64,000 nt of DNA from Ulva prolifera. Taxonomy: Eukaryota; Chlorophyta; Ulvophyceae; Ulvales; Ulvaceae. Where the stretch lies: contig CM041201.1 in NCBI GenBank assembly GCA_023078555.1, positions 6,517,172-6,581,171 of the forward strand. Reading direction: 5' to 3'. This document shows positions 36,953 to 49,700 of this stretch, piece after piece (position 1 is the first letter of the stretch; every line of letters begins with the position of its first letter). The notes beneath the pieces were generated by a model. That model ran no database searches. It was given only the letters and a program-made list of their open reading frames with translations, and was not told the origin of the DNA. The translations under genes were made by a program, and so were the position numbers.

Positions 36953-38377
36953 ACTCTGCAGACGTGTACAATCAGGGTCTTCAGAGATGAGCATAGAGAT
37001 GAACAGCTTCTTTGCTCATCGTATGACGCTTCACATGATCATATTGAAGTGCACCTGCATGCTGGGACAACATTTTGGACACACATCACTCCGCACAGCC
37101 ACTTTCACCTTTCCCCTTTGCTCAACAGCCGCTTTAACCTTTCGTGCATGTCTCGTTCTTGGGCCTGGATGGTATCGTCGCAGCTTGAATTGGGGCGTAG
37201 ACTTGGTCTCGATTTGGTGAGAATATAATAAAGAATTATTACCTGTAACACATGTACATTTGGCGAAGAGTTGCTGGGCCTCTGCAATCGATCAGTCAAC
37301 CATGTTCAGAGTAGCGTCTCAGTGCCGAGCCAGCATTTCGGGCTGACTGAACGGGCGTGCCAACGCATGCAAAGGAATCAGTTCTTCCTTGTTGTCTCAC
37401 CATTGATGTTGTGCTTCGAACTCTTACAGTACATTTCTATGACTGTAAGTTGTAAGCTACCTGGGTTGCGTGAACGTTTGCAATGTGTTTTGTCACTCGC
37501 TGCTATGGTCATTGGTGCATTGCCATCGCGTGCCACTCGTACTTCGCTTTGACTCACTTGAGAGGTGCCCTTGATTGGTACATGCGTCAAGATGGCCCTT
37601 TTAAGCCTGACTTGCGCAGCTACATTGCAACGGCATGAGACTTCATATTGGTCACACTCTGAGTGCAATGGAGCTGCGTGGTGTGTTTGTTCACAGTCTG
37701 TTAGAAGCTGTTATGTATACAAGTCAGCGTCGGTCCTTCGCTATGTATTCATAAGATGAATCGCAACTTTGCTAGTAGTTTGAGCCAAACATTTACACTC
37801 GTTCACAACGCTGTGATCGGGGCTCGACTGCCCAGCATTCGGGCTTGCATCCACCACTACAACACATCACGCGTGAGCACCAGAAGCATCGTCATCAGTC
37901 AAATTCTCGGACAACATTGTGTGATGAGTCCATGTGATGAACATACATGACCATGACCCCTCGACGTTCCTTTCACATTGCTTGAGATCGCTGACGTGCT
38001 GAGACTCGTGGGATGCCCTGACAGCGCCGGAAGTCCACAACGGAAGACAAACAATCACTGCTGCCTTTCCCTTAAACCAAGCAGATGTATAACGGCAGGG
38101 GCGTAAATACGGTTTGATTTGTGTTTCCCATCTCGACAGGCTCAGGCCAAGGCTTCATTCTGGACCTGCTCATGGGCGATCATGCATTTTGAAAAAAAGG
38201 CTACACTTGGCCATTCTTTGCGCAATTCGGCGGAAGGGCGGCTGTCGAGCATGAGCCACTGGAACACATACACCACTGAGCGCTCGATGAGCTCAACACG
38301 TGCGCGCTGCAGCCAAGGCGAGGCCCGTGAACGAACTGCCGGCTTCGCATATACTCTACAGTCGTGACGGGCCAGCC
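36953..38377. other. Intergenic stretch, no gene recognised
   Basis: About 1.4 kb. Plus-strand frames at 37271-37552 and 38119-38367 have no known motif. The second runs up to the CWF19L1 start and may be 5' UTR. Confidence 0.4.
37244..37248 (+). terminator. Possible TGTAA polyadenylation signal
   Basis: TGTAA about 290 bases after the stop of the coiled-coil hypothetical gene ending at 36952. Confidence 0.3.
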
Positions 38378-41221
38378 ATGCCTCGTAAAGTATTGATCAC
38401 AGGCCCAATTAGTGGAAATTTTGATGTGTATGTGAAGCGGCTACAGTCAGTGCAATCTAAGGCTGGCCCGTTTGAAGCTGTGTTTTCAGTGGGTAATTCA
38501 GTCGCCCATGCAGCTCCTGACGCGATCGACAAGTTCATCTCAGACTCATTGGAAGTATCATTTCCAGTATATATATTTGATGATCAAGGTGCGCACACCC
38601 TTGTTTCTATTCAGCACGACTGATATCCATGCAGATCGCCCAGACATGGTATTTTCACCGCCCGCCACAACACAAATGCGCATCAGAGATGCAGAACGTA
38701 TGTAGGCTTCGGTAACAACGACATTTTATCGAAAGTTGAAGCAAATGCAGCCTGCCCGATTCAGCCCCTCACATCTCATGGGCTACGAACAATTGCCGGG
38801 CTCCAGGTGGCATATCTCAACACCTCCGACAGAGACGCCGTAACTCAGCTCATCGAGGACATAAATGGAGCAGATGGCGATATCGATATTCTGATAACAT
38901 CCGAGTGGCCCCAAAATGTAACAGAATTGGCCACGGCGCCAGCAGGTGCTATGCTCTTCCTTTCTTGCCACATGGATGCTGTGGCACGACCAGTAATACT
39001 CCGGGCCCCGAAAGGCAGCTAATAATCTCACGTGAAGCATGCCTTAGAACAACTTGAACGTATCTTGACTTTTTCTGCATTCCGCAAGCACAGATGCTGT
39101 GCAGGAGATCCTCCTGATGGTTCTGCTGTGGTCACGAAGGTGGCACAAGCTGCACGACCCCGCTACCATATCTCAGCAGCATCTGAGCTCTTCTACCAGC
39201 GCGAGCCCTACATGAATCCGGATCGTGGGGCAGGTTCGCATGCGACCCGGTTTATCAGCCTGGGTGCTGTCGGCAACTCAGCAAAGGCCAAGTGGGTTCA
39301 TGCACTAGCGCTTGAGCCTGCGGGCACAATGTCAGCAGCAGACATCAGTGCTGTGCCGCCTCAGAGCACACGATCTCCCTACCTAGCCCCAGCTGGACAG
39401 AAGCGGAAGGTGAAGGCCCTGACACTTTCTATTGTTGTGTAATGCACAGAATCTACAGTGATATGGGTGTAGCGATGTCACAGGTATCCCGAATTTGCTA
39501 TCTCTCCACCGGTAATGTGTTTCATGTAGCTGAATCCTAAAACATGCGCACGCACCATGCTGCTTCATGCACCCAGCTTGGGCAAGTGGTGCAGCATGTC
39601 AGCACTGCGGCTGTGCAGGCGGAGCAGAGCTGGAGATTTCAGGAAAGCGCGTCACAGCCCAAGGTTGGCCGAGGTGCTGTCGAACAGGACCCCTCCAGAA
39701 CTGTGCGGGTCAAGAGTGTGCCCTTTTCAGCGAGTGAGGAGGATGTCAGTGCTTACTTCACCCGGGCCGGCACAGTGGAACATGTTGAGTGGCCAGTGAT
39801 CGACGGGAAGCGGTCCAGCTCGCTCTTTGTGCAGTTCACTGACGCTGCAGCCGTGGCAGAGGCTTGCAAGCTGACAGGGCAGCTGATGATGGGCAGAGAA
39901 ATCACTGTGCTTCCAAAGGCAAAGGAAGGTCAAGAGAGGGAGCTGAATCTCGGGCAGGCTGTCAAGGATTGCTGGTTTTGCCTATCCAATGACCAGGTGT
40001 GTCAAAGACGTTGTGCTGATGTGGCTGTGCACTGTGATGTATGGCATCTCTGCAGACTTGCAGCATGGCGGGCGACAGGCCCAACTCTCTGTGTCTCTTC
40101 AATGAAAAACTGACCTCAATGTTCGGCATAACGTTGCAGCTATTGAGGTTACCTAACAACTTGCTACAGGATCTGGTGTCGACGCACAAATTCCGATGCA
40201 GGCAGATGTCCAGCTGGTGGTCGATGTTATGGATGAAGCATACATTGCAATGGACAAAGGCCCGATAGATGACACGCATGCATTGATAGTGAGCGTGGAG
40301 CACTACCCCAACACAGTGACATTGCAGGAAAAGGCTCTGCAGGAAGTACATGCGCTGATGTCGGCTCTGCAGAAGGCCTATGCATCCAAGGGCTTGCAAT
40401 TAGTGGGATTTGAACGGTGAGCCGTTCCACTCCACAGCCCGACTTGCGCTTGCATCCCAGTATGCCCCTTGTCAGAATCTCACATGCACAGTCCAAGCAT
40501 CCATGTAGTGCAGGTATCTTGCATTCCATTCCCGCGGAGGCAATCATTGCCATCTGAATTTTATAGGTATATCAGACAAGGCAGCTTCAGAGGCGCGCAG
40601 GATGGTTGAAAATGCTGCACAGGCACATCAGTTTTCCTTCTCGCATGTAGCTGCTGGAGATCCAAGTGAAGTGCGTCAGGAGGTGAAACAGCTGGTGGAG
40701 TCTGGTCAGTACTTTCAGTTCTTTCTTCCTGATGGGAGCCGACTTGTGCACCCAATCGACCGGTGCGTGAACGTCTGACTCTACCTCCACCCAGCTGCTC
40801 CGGGCTTGCTGGTGCGCACGGGCATCCCCTGTTCCACGTTCCCCACACGTGGTCCTTAATACATCTGGCAAGACCGCAGAATACAGGTTGTTCGCTATAC
40901 TCTGTTTAAATCCAGTTGCAGTTGTAACCCCGTCCCAACAGTTTGTGCGGTATGGGGCCCATCGAACAAGGTGTCGCTGTATGACTGAACTTTAGTGCCG
41001 TGGTGTGCCCGTGCCCGAGTGTTTCTTGAGATATGGGTATGTGAATGTACAGGAAAGAGAGGCACCCCATGAGCTTCGGTCGAGAATGCCTGGCCCGGTT
41101 GGCAGACGTGCCCGGCAGAGCAGACTGGCGGCAATGTAAGGCGGCTAGTGGTGCAGAAGAGGAAGAGAAGACGACCGTCTTCAGGAAGTTCTGGCAACCC
41201 TTCAGCCCCAATCCGAGCTGA
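38378..41221 (+). CDS. CWF19L1: CWF19L1-like splicing factor with an internal RRM
   Basis: Member of the Cwf19/Drn1 family linked to lariat debranching and late spliceosomes. The first exon (38378-38588) holds the metallophosphatase-like N domain (KVLITGPISGNFDVYVKRL, VFSVGN). Next exons read LRTIAGLQVAYLN, DIDILITSEWPQNV, PRYHISAASELFYQREPY and HATRFISLGAVGN. After AGQKRK comes EQSWRFQ and then an RNA-recognition motif: RNP2-like VRVKSVPFSA, RNP1-like SSSLFVQFTD. The CwfJ C-domain 1 follows with DCWFCLSND, then VVDVMDEAYIAMDKGPIDDTH and KGLQLVGFER. CwfJ C-domain 2 has GQYFQFFLPDG and ends HPMSFGRECLARLADVP. The last junction (HPIDR|KERHP) closes in phase 2. The RRM position is where land-plant homologues, as I recall, carry a CCCH zinc finger. 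No CCCH is seen here. Confidence 0.85.
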
Positions 41222-41306
41222 TGTGAAGTCATGTAATGTGCAAATGAATGTGGAAGGTCTCGTTTCGTGAATGCAAATCTCAGTCGCGTTGTGTGTTCAC
41301 TGCACC

Positions 41307-42709
41307 ATGTTTCAGTCATTTTTTGCACCCCTGGACTCGCTTCATGGTGCACTTCTGCGTAGAATCCGTGAACTTGATGTCGCCCTAGGTACAACCGCAA
41401 CGCGTGGGAACGTGCAATGAGTGAATGCAGCGCGACGCTACACCGAAGTGCTGCTAGGGTGAGTGCCGAGCTTCGGCCCAGAGCTGAGTGGGGACCGGTG
41501 CACCGCGATAATCTATCGGGCTCAGCGACCCTGCATCGGAGGCAACGCAAAAAGTGAATGGACTGTCATTTAAGGCCACAGATCATGCACATCAGTACCG
41601 ATAGAATCTTGATCTGCTTCCTTGTCAACGGCGGGGAAGCAAGATGCTCAGGCCCTTACTGCGCCTGTGATGCTGACGGGGATGGCGCTCCCGGTGACGT
41701 ACGTGGAGCTGTACTTCCGACGCTTGGAAGTGTTTCGAAGGCTTCATAATCAAGAGAGCGATCCTTGGGGCACCCATGACGCCGGAATTTCCAGTGACAG
41801 GCATGCGCCTCCGAAGGCCCGATCCGAAGTCACGTCTAGAGCGAACCATCGTTCGGAGACTAGCTCAATACCCCATTTGACAGCACATGTGGAGGCTTCT
41901 GAAAGTGTAGTTGCTCTGGACCACTCTGGGCTGATCTCAGCGCATGTACCCGAGCGAGGTGTCACCAGAAATGACAACGAATGTGGACCATTTCATGTTG
42001 GTGAACGGAGATTTTTGGACTCAGCGATACCTCCATCACCCACTGCCATCAAGCGTCATAACAAGCGTCAGCAGGCAGAGCAGGTTTCAATCTTGAGGTC
42101 TAAGATCCCCCGTCGCCCTGTTCCACATGATGCTTGGGTCGTTCGAAGTCACCCTCTGGCATATGGTGTCATCAAGCTGTGCCAATTCGAGGAAAGCACT
42201 CTTCGAAACAGGAAACGCAGATCAGGTGAGAGCAGGTGACACTGTGGACAGCGAACTGCCCTGTCTACATGGACTGTTGTGTGCACGAAGTGGATGCGTG
42301 CTGAATCAGCGTTTGCACGCATGATGGCATGCTACATTGGCCGCATCAACTTGGATCATTACAACAGTGGCTCAAGTGCTCAGTCCTCACTGAGCCAGCC
42401 ACGAGCATGCTGCAGAAAATTCTGATCCCTTGTCAGTTCAAATGGGTGCTTTCAGGATCAAAAACAAAACAAAAGAACGGAAGCAGTGGGCCACAGCCAG
42501 CTCTTGCTTTGCGGCAAACTGCTGTAGATTCACAGCCAGCTGTGTCAGAAGTTGAAGCTGGACTCTCGGAGAGGGAGCTGTCTTTCACTGACTCGCTGAG
42601 CCTCACGGGTGATTTCTTGCGGCCTCCGCCAAGCATGTACTGCACACTGACATCAGAGCAGATGCTGCTACAGCATATGCAACTACGGTCAGAGTCAGGA
42701 TTCAGATAG
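41307..42709 (+). CDS. Hypothetical protein, unrecognised
   Basis: Exons 41307-41388, 41644-42225 and 42456-42709 join with phases 1 and 1 to a 305-residue protein. The N terminus (MFQSFFAPLDSLHGALLRRI plus RELDVALD) is a predicted helix. YVELYFRRLEVFRRLHNQE follows, another amphipathic helix. The middle is Ser/Arg-rich and probably disordered, with basic patches (KRHNKRQQ, RNRKRRSG) that could be nuclear-localisation signals. The C-terminal part is Ser/Glu-rich (LSERELSFTDSLSLTGDF). I do not recognise a family. Two good donors (CTAG|GTACAA, TCAG|GTGAGA) support the model. It starts 86 bases after the CWF19L1 stop on the same strand. Confidence 0.5.
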
Positions 42710-43330
42710 TGAAGATGGGTAACCAGTCAAGAGGTTTAGAAACGTATGCACAGGATTTGAGGGATGTCCTCTGGTGTGTGTTGTTCCAGAGCAGGTGACA
42801 AGTACAACACACGGAATGCAGTCGTCTACTTTTTGCTTTCGGCATTCTATCGAATGCTGCTTCAATCAGTGAAAATCTGACCCATGAACCGAGTTCAAGT
42901 TCTGTGTAACATATTGCGCCGATTTGTCAGGATTTCGTAGACCGGCCCGTCAAGGTTTCCACAGCCGATGGAGGAAAGCTGCTCGATGTCGGCAGATCAA
43001 ACATATCTTGAGTTTGCACCAGATGATAGCATACCTTGTGTGACGAACCAAGTGAGTTTCCCAAGCATCGGTATGTCTCTGGTCGTGATGGGGTACAGAT
43101 ATGGGAAAGCTCGTGCGACCCCTCTGTGTTTCAAACATATTGTACAGAAGTAGCCAAATCTACCTGAAGTGCCCCACTAGCAGCAGCTCATGGAGTTTCT
43201 ATGTACACACTACACTTCGAAATCATATGCCCATACAATCACTCGCAAAATGATGCACTACAGTAGCTCTTACATACCAATGTGCTCTTCTGGCGCCACA
43301 CACAGATGTTGTCCCTGCCGCCTCAGCTGT
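42710..43330. other. Intergenic, convergent 3' ends
   Basis: No supported gene. A 60-codon plus frame at 42968-43153 has no known motif. Confidence 0.4.
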
Positions 43331-46059
43331 TCAAAATAATGAGATATCACGCCCAAACACACGTGTTTTCAACCAATCAAACAGGATCAAAACACGGTTT
43401 CGCATGCTGACCTGCTTGGTAATGTACACGCTTCGCCAGAGTAGGAAAGCAAACTGGCCCCACAGATTCACATCCAGGTCCATGTCCACTTGCATCACAG
43501 CCTTCTGGTTCCCGATATAGCTCATGATCCCAAGAGACTGCATCACATGAACACATGTCATCAGCCACAGCGGCCATTCGTGCTGTAGACAGCATTCTAG
43601 ATCTGGGGGTTTGGACTTCTGTACCACGAGCAAAGCCGAGCACCTGCCGTTCTGTTCTTGCCAAATCTGCGTGGATCAGTAGATACGGCTCGTTACTGTG
43701 CTGACAGACACTCGGAGTGGAACGCACCAGAAAATCAAACGTATGCTCCTCCTGCTGGGCCTTCTTCCCTTCAACCCACATGTACGGTGCATCACCGCCA
43801 CCGATGCCGTGGACGTGGTTGCGATTGATGATGCGGGCGATGTACGCACCCTGCTGCCCGGCTACCTGCACGATGCCACCCCGCCGTCACTGCACCCGCC
43901 CGATTCTGCCACATGCGGCTCCACTGCCCACCTCCTTCCTCCGCCGCCGCTCAGCCCCTCAAATGCAGATGTTTGGGCCACCAGGCGGGACGCACCTGAG
44001 CTGTTGGGGGGAGAGGCGCGGACACGATGCGCGAGCAGTCCCCGGCGGCGTACACGTTCTGGCAGCCGACGACACGCATGAAGTTGTCGACCGGAAGCTT
44101 CTGCATCGGCGGCCGCGGCGCGCGGAACGCATCGACGCCCTCCAGCTGATCGAACACCTGCCGCGTGATGTCGCGGCTGCAGTTGCCGGCGGACCACAGA
44201 CACACGCCGTACGGCAGCACCTTGCCCGTGGACAGGTCCAGCTCGTCCTCCCTCACCGCGGTCACCTGCAGCAGCCCCTCGGGGAGCATGTGTCAGCCCC
44301 GCCGCTCACTCGCGCAACAATGCCTGGCTATGCTGCAAAGTGGACCCAGGAATCTGCGCATAGCGTTTGCAGAGAGGTTGGGTGTGCCCCGAGATGGAGA
44401 TCATTTCGCAGTTGACGTGCCTTGACCTGCTTCGGTGCATCGGCCTGTGCCCTCACGCCATGCATGTGCCACAGCAGCGGAGGCGCACCCGCACGCCGGT
44501 CATGACGTGGACGTTGAGGGTCGCCAGGTTCTCGGCCGCGCGGTCCTGCAGCACCTTGTCAAATGCGGGCAAGATGCTGCCGCCGGACTGCACGAGGCAA
44601 ACTTCCGTGAACGGCATCATGTGGCGGTAGTTCCGCAGCACCTCGTTGAACAGAAAGTCGCTCATCGTGCCCGCAAACTCGACGCCCGTCGGCCCGCCGC
44701 CGACTACCACGAAGCGCAGTGCGCCCCGCAGCTCCTCCTCGTCAGTCAGGAACTCCGCAGCCTCGAACTGCGTCGCGATGCGCTTGCGCAGCCGCACGCT
44801 GTCGGATACTTCCTTCATGAAGAACGTGTGGTCTCGCACGCCCGGCACGCCGAAGGTGGCAGGCTGCTCGCCAACGGCGACCACAAGGTGCTCGTAGGGG
44901 ACGCGGAAGCGGAGGCGCGCGACGTTTGTCGCCACGAGGCGGCTGCTCTCGCACATCACGAACTTCTCCGCAACGTTGACGCGGCTCGCGGCGGCCTCGA
45001 AGTACGTCACATATGGGTTGGCCGAGCGCACTGCGCACACACGGGCCCACTCACGCATGATCTCACTAAAATTCACAAGGGGCATGCATGGAGGGGCGGT
45101 GTGGGGCTGGATATGCATGATAGTGGTGTGGGGGCCAGGGAAAGCGGGTGGGATGAGGTAGTGGCGCACACCTGGTTCGAGGAGGCTCCGGAACTCGACT
45201 GAGCCAACGGCGGTTGACGGAAGCATTGGCCTGCACATGGGAGGCCTGGCTGCGGTGCAGCTGCTGACATTGCTGAGTGCTGGCGGAGACAGCACTCGGA
45301 TGTAGCTGCACACGAGATGCTGGTCTTGCTGAGAGTAGAACATGGGAGGGACGCGCACGTGAAGATGAAGTGATTGCGGGGGCTGAGAATGACAACATCG
45401 AAGCGGTCAACGTCGATGACCTGCACCATGAGTGACCGTTGCCAGCAGCACAGGTGCACGCACTGCTGCACTATAGCAGCGTGTGAGGCTTTGTTACACG
45501 GGCATGGGCCAGTGCGTGGTAGCATACTAATGGAAGTGCTGAGACAGTGGAATATGAAGCTTCTGCACTTGCTGGACTTGCAGCACACCTTTGCGAGAGA
45601 GTGGGCGCCCCAGCCAAAGCCCAGGACCAGGACGATGGGTTTGCTGGAGACGTAGACGTCCTCGCCATCGATCTTTCTGAGCCCGCGGTCTGTGGCAGCC
45701 TGCACCTCATGGCCCTGGAAGGCACGAGATGCATGCATCAAAATGTCGTCGCCAGTGTCGAGTAGCTTCTGGCCAAAGACCTGGACGAAGGCCTTTTGCT
45801 TGGGAGCAGGTATTTTGGGTGGTGTGGGTGGTTCTGGACTGGGGGACTTGCCACCGCCATCACCGTTGGTTGGACTGGTGACTGGCACCACTGTGACGTC
45901 GGTCTTGGGCTGTGCGGCTGCTGCGGTGATGATACGTGGGCGTGGGCGGATGCTCCTGCAGGCTGTGGGGAGTGGTGCACACTTTCCTGGCCACTGGTGA
46001 CACGTACCTCGTACACGGAACTAGATATGGCCCGGCTCGAGGAATCGCCACCGGCAGCA
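43331..46059 (-). CDS. Type II NAD(P)H dehydrogenase (alternative NDH-2)
   Basis: Non-proton-pumping flavoenzyme that passes electrons from NAD(P)H to quinone in the mitochondrial or plastid membrane. The transit-like start (RAGPYLVPCTR, joining at 46008|45955 to SIRPRPRIITAAAA) is followed by a Pro-rich linker. The FAD-binding motif is VLVLGFGWGAHSLAK. VVILSPRNHFIFT, PMLPSTAVGSVEFRSLLEP and YEHLVVAVG follow. The NAD(P)H-binding motif is RFVVVGGGPTGVEFAG. Then come LLSxG-type VLPYGVCLWSAGN and VYAAGDCSRI. The quinone/membrane-binding C terminus is IMSYIGNQKAVMQVD plus WRSVYITKQVSMRNRV, ending WLKTRVFGRDISLF. No EF-hand is seen. The exon 45955-45589 and later ones are in phase. The first exon has no ATG in frame after an upstream stop; TG at 46059 after an AG acceptor suggests a start codon split by an intron. 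The exact compartment is not decided. Confidence 0.9.
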
Positions 46060-46764
46060 CTCGTCAGCGAAAATCATGATGCACAACACACAGTGACACA
46101 ACGAGTCAAATTTCATGTGAGTTCCTGGATGTACGCGCAGCGACGTGCGTGGTTGGAGGTGATTGGTGCAAGTATGTGCCGTAATTGATGCACTCGCTGA
46201 CTTGTACTGCACATAACCTGGCACTAACAGAACAACATGGACAAGCTGGCCGAAACTATATCGTACCGACACGGAGAACACGCCACGCGCCCTGGACGGA
46301 CTGTTTGCTTCAGCGTCATGAAGCCGGGCGTGTGTTGAAATGCAAAGCCTGCCTCGACACGTTGACTCGGGATGAATGCGGGCGACAGCGGCTTACAAGA
46401 CGCATTGCAAACTCTACATGCGGCTGATTAACAGCTCATGGAACGGATGCTCTGTTTATATCTCATGGCCACTCGCGGAGAAAGCAGCATTCCATGCCTG
46501 ACTCACTTCACCCACATATCGAGGGTCCGCATTCTATCCCCGCCACAGTCTCAGCTAATGCGAGAGACGGGCTGACAATATGCACAAGTGCATGAGAGTC
46601 CATCCGCTGCGGAGCCCGAAGGCATTTCCTGTTGCATGCCGCTCGAGTTGCTGTCCTGATCGCGTGTTGCGAGCTCAGTTCCGGTGCCCAGCGCAAAGCG
46701 GGGCCGCACGTTCCATCCAGGACTCGGCACACGCATCTACTGAGCACCCGGCCACGAGCAGCCA
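46060..46764. other. Intergenic stretch
   Basis: Between the NDH-2 5' end and the Nup85 stop. It should hold a missing NDH-2 first exon and promoter. No other gene recognised. Confidence 0.35.
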
Positions 46765-49700
46765 TCATTCAGGTGCGCTCAGGAGCACGCATGCAGTCAG
46801 GAGGTCTTGCCGCAGGGCTGCCTCCTGGCCTGGCGGCAGCTGCGCCGCGGCGCAGTCGTGCGCGCAGGCACTCTGTAGCCGCATGACCAGCTCCTCCACG
46901 GCCTCCGCCGTGAACACACCGCTGCTGGGCCTCAGCAGCGGCCTGAGCTTGTGCATGCACTTCAGCGCGAGCTCCGGCGTTGCGGTGCGGACAACCTCCA
47001 GCGCTGCCTCCCTCACTGCCCCTGCACCCACCCAGACACTGCTCCCTCCGCCCACTGGCCGCTTCATCCCAAGCTCATCCACACACAGACATCGCTCGGC
47101 AGCATTGCGTGCAAAGTAACGCAGCATGCTGACCACGGCGTCAGCCCCCTCGTCACGTGCTCCCAGTCACACTGGAGTGCCCTGGTGCTTGTCGGCTCTG
47201 GCCGATGAGGACCATCGTCAAGGTGCAGGTTCATGGCGGCGGCCGTAGCATGGCGCAGCACAATTCAGTTGCTGCGACGACAAAGCAGGCAGCCAAGAGG
47301 ATGCAGGCAGGCAGCAAGGCAGCAGGGCAGCAGGCTCTCACCTTGCAACGGCCGTAGCCCCCCAACCCCCAGGGCGTCAAACTTCGATGCGTCTCGGCGG
47401 CTGCGCTGGAAGTCGTGCATGCGTGCGCAAGCCCTGCACAGGCGCACGTACGCCGCTGAGCCTGCCCAGCAGCGCGCTGTCTCGTCGCTCGCGATGCCGG
47501 GGGCAGCATCGGTCTGTGGAGCGGTCGCCTCCAGGAGGCCCCCCAGCAGAGCCAGCTCCGGCGCCGGTGCGCCCAGCTCTGCAGGCGATACCGCATGCCG
47601 CAGCGTGGCGGCTTGCGCATACGGCGCGAGCGCGTCACGCATCCATGGATCAGCTGGGGGCGCCAGCTCGAAGGCCTGCGCGAGGCGGCCGCGGTGCAGA
47701 GCGTCCATCGCCGCCCGCCTACACACCACCCCTCCGCTTGAAAGTCGTCCCAAGCTCCTTGACGCAGCTTGGCGAACATCCTTAAACTGTGACGACAAAG
47801 GCGGTGGCAGGCCAGAGTGCTTCCGGATCGCTGCCACCTCACAGCTCTTTGAAATGGCGGCGGATGTGCAGTGCGGCCAGGTCCGTATCGCCATGCGCTC
47901 GAGCATGTATGCCGGGATCCCCATGCTTGGTAGATCTGGGCAGCGCACCTACTGAGCGCATCGGCAGAGGCCTGCAAGCCGGCCCCCTGAAGGTGCAGGC
48001 ACAGGCTGTCGAGCTCCGTAGCAGGGCACTCCCAGCGCTCCGCAAGGGCCTGGGTCGCCGCCTGGCCAGTGAAGCGGCAGGCTGCGAGGGCGGCGGCCAG
48101 CGGGCGCCACATGCGCGCGCTGCCGGTGGCAAGGGGTGACATCGCATCAAGCATCAGGAACTCCGCAATGCCCATGCGGTGGTTGTCCATGCCGGAAGAG
48201 CCGCCGCCTTCGTCCCGAGACCACCCAGGCTCCTGCAACACCACCACACGCCTCTGATGCCGATCCACGTTCCAGTGCCCTTGCCAGCCGGCCACTCTTG
48301 TGATCAGCGCCTGGAACGGGCGCCCTTTACCCCAGTGCACTGAGAGAGCAAGCTACACATGATGCTTAGCTGCGGCTGCCACTGCGGCACCTGCCACGGG
48401 TGCATAACGAGAACGAATTTAGAGCAGGGCTCTACAGGCCTGGTTTTCCCTGTCGGGAGAACCGAAGCCCTGCCCATTTTTTGGTCGGGCTGGCCCGATA
48501 TGCAGCCTGCTGGATGTCGGGGTTCCCGACAACCCCCTCAGGTTCCGTCAGGGGTGTCACAAATAAATTGCGGGTGATTTGTGTTAGTATGTGCTAATGC
48601 AGTGGACAGTGTTCTCGCCTTCACAGATCTGAAAGCTGTTACTGCAGCAAGAACTCGGGATCCTCACAAGCTATCGGCGTTAAAACGACCGTCGGGGGTC
48701 CCAAAAAGCGGCCGTCGGGCACGCCCAACGGCACTCCCCTGGCTTGTCGGGAAAACCGACGGCTCGGTTCGCTCGCCGTCGGTTTTTTGCTCTTTTCCAA
48801 AAAAAAAATCGGGAAACCGATCGGGATGTAGAGCCCTGATTTAGAGAGCAGGAGGCTGTGGCGGGCTGACATCAGCACAGCCCATCAACAGCAGCACGTC
48901 ACGCTGCGGAATGTGTGGCAGGCGGGCGGGGGGGCGCGCACGCATGGCAGCTGCGGGCCAAGAAGGTCTGCGTAGCGGGCGTCCTGCGCCATCAGCGCCG
49001 CTGCATGCGCCGCCACCCACGACCCCTGCAGTGCGGGCTGCAGCGCAGCGCGCAGCACACGCAGTGGCTCCCGCGCGCACGCCGCGTTGATGACCTCCAC
49101 CGCGACCGCATGCAGCGGCGGCACCTCGGCGGCGCTGCCGGCGGCCTGTGATTTGAGCTCGGTGCAGATGCTGAGCGTCTCAGCGAGGCCCGGGCCGACG
49201 GGCTGGGTCGGCTGGATGTGGAGGAGCGTGGCGACGAAGAAGTGTAGCGCAGAGGGCGTGACGCGCCAGAGCGCCGCTTCTGGGCCCTCACCGGTGGAGG
49301 CAGTCAGCAGCGTGAGCACCTCCTGGGCCTCCGCCAGCACTGACGCTGGACGAGCGCCTTCAAACTCCCTTGCTATCACTCTCTGCATGGGGCTTGTGGG
49401 GGTGAAGCAGGCGTAGTTGGAATGACGGTATGAAGACTCTGGCGATTGCGTTGGGGATTCTGGAAGCAGAAGTATTGGCTGCCGGGGTTGCAGGAGAGCA
49501 CACCGGGAGCTCATCGGCCAGCATGGTGACAGATGTGACCCATTGCTTCCGGGCTGACATGAAGTCCTCGAACGACGCCCAGGCATTCTGGGTATACCGA
49601 GGGGTAGCCTTGATCAGCAGTGCGAGTTGCTGCAGGATGTACCGTACGCATGTCTCCGATGCATCCAGCAGACCTTCTTCCTCCACCTCGATGTGTGCGT

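Noticed and set aside
46580-47955. Long plus-strand frames (46580-47119, 47233-47955)
   Set aside because: They are antisense to Nup85 exons in a GC-rich, Ala/Arg-rich region where all frames stay open. The minus frame carries the conserved Nup85 pattern.
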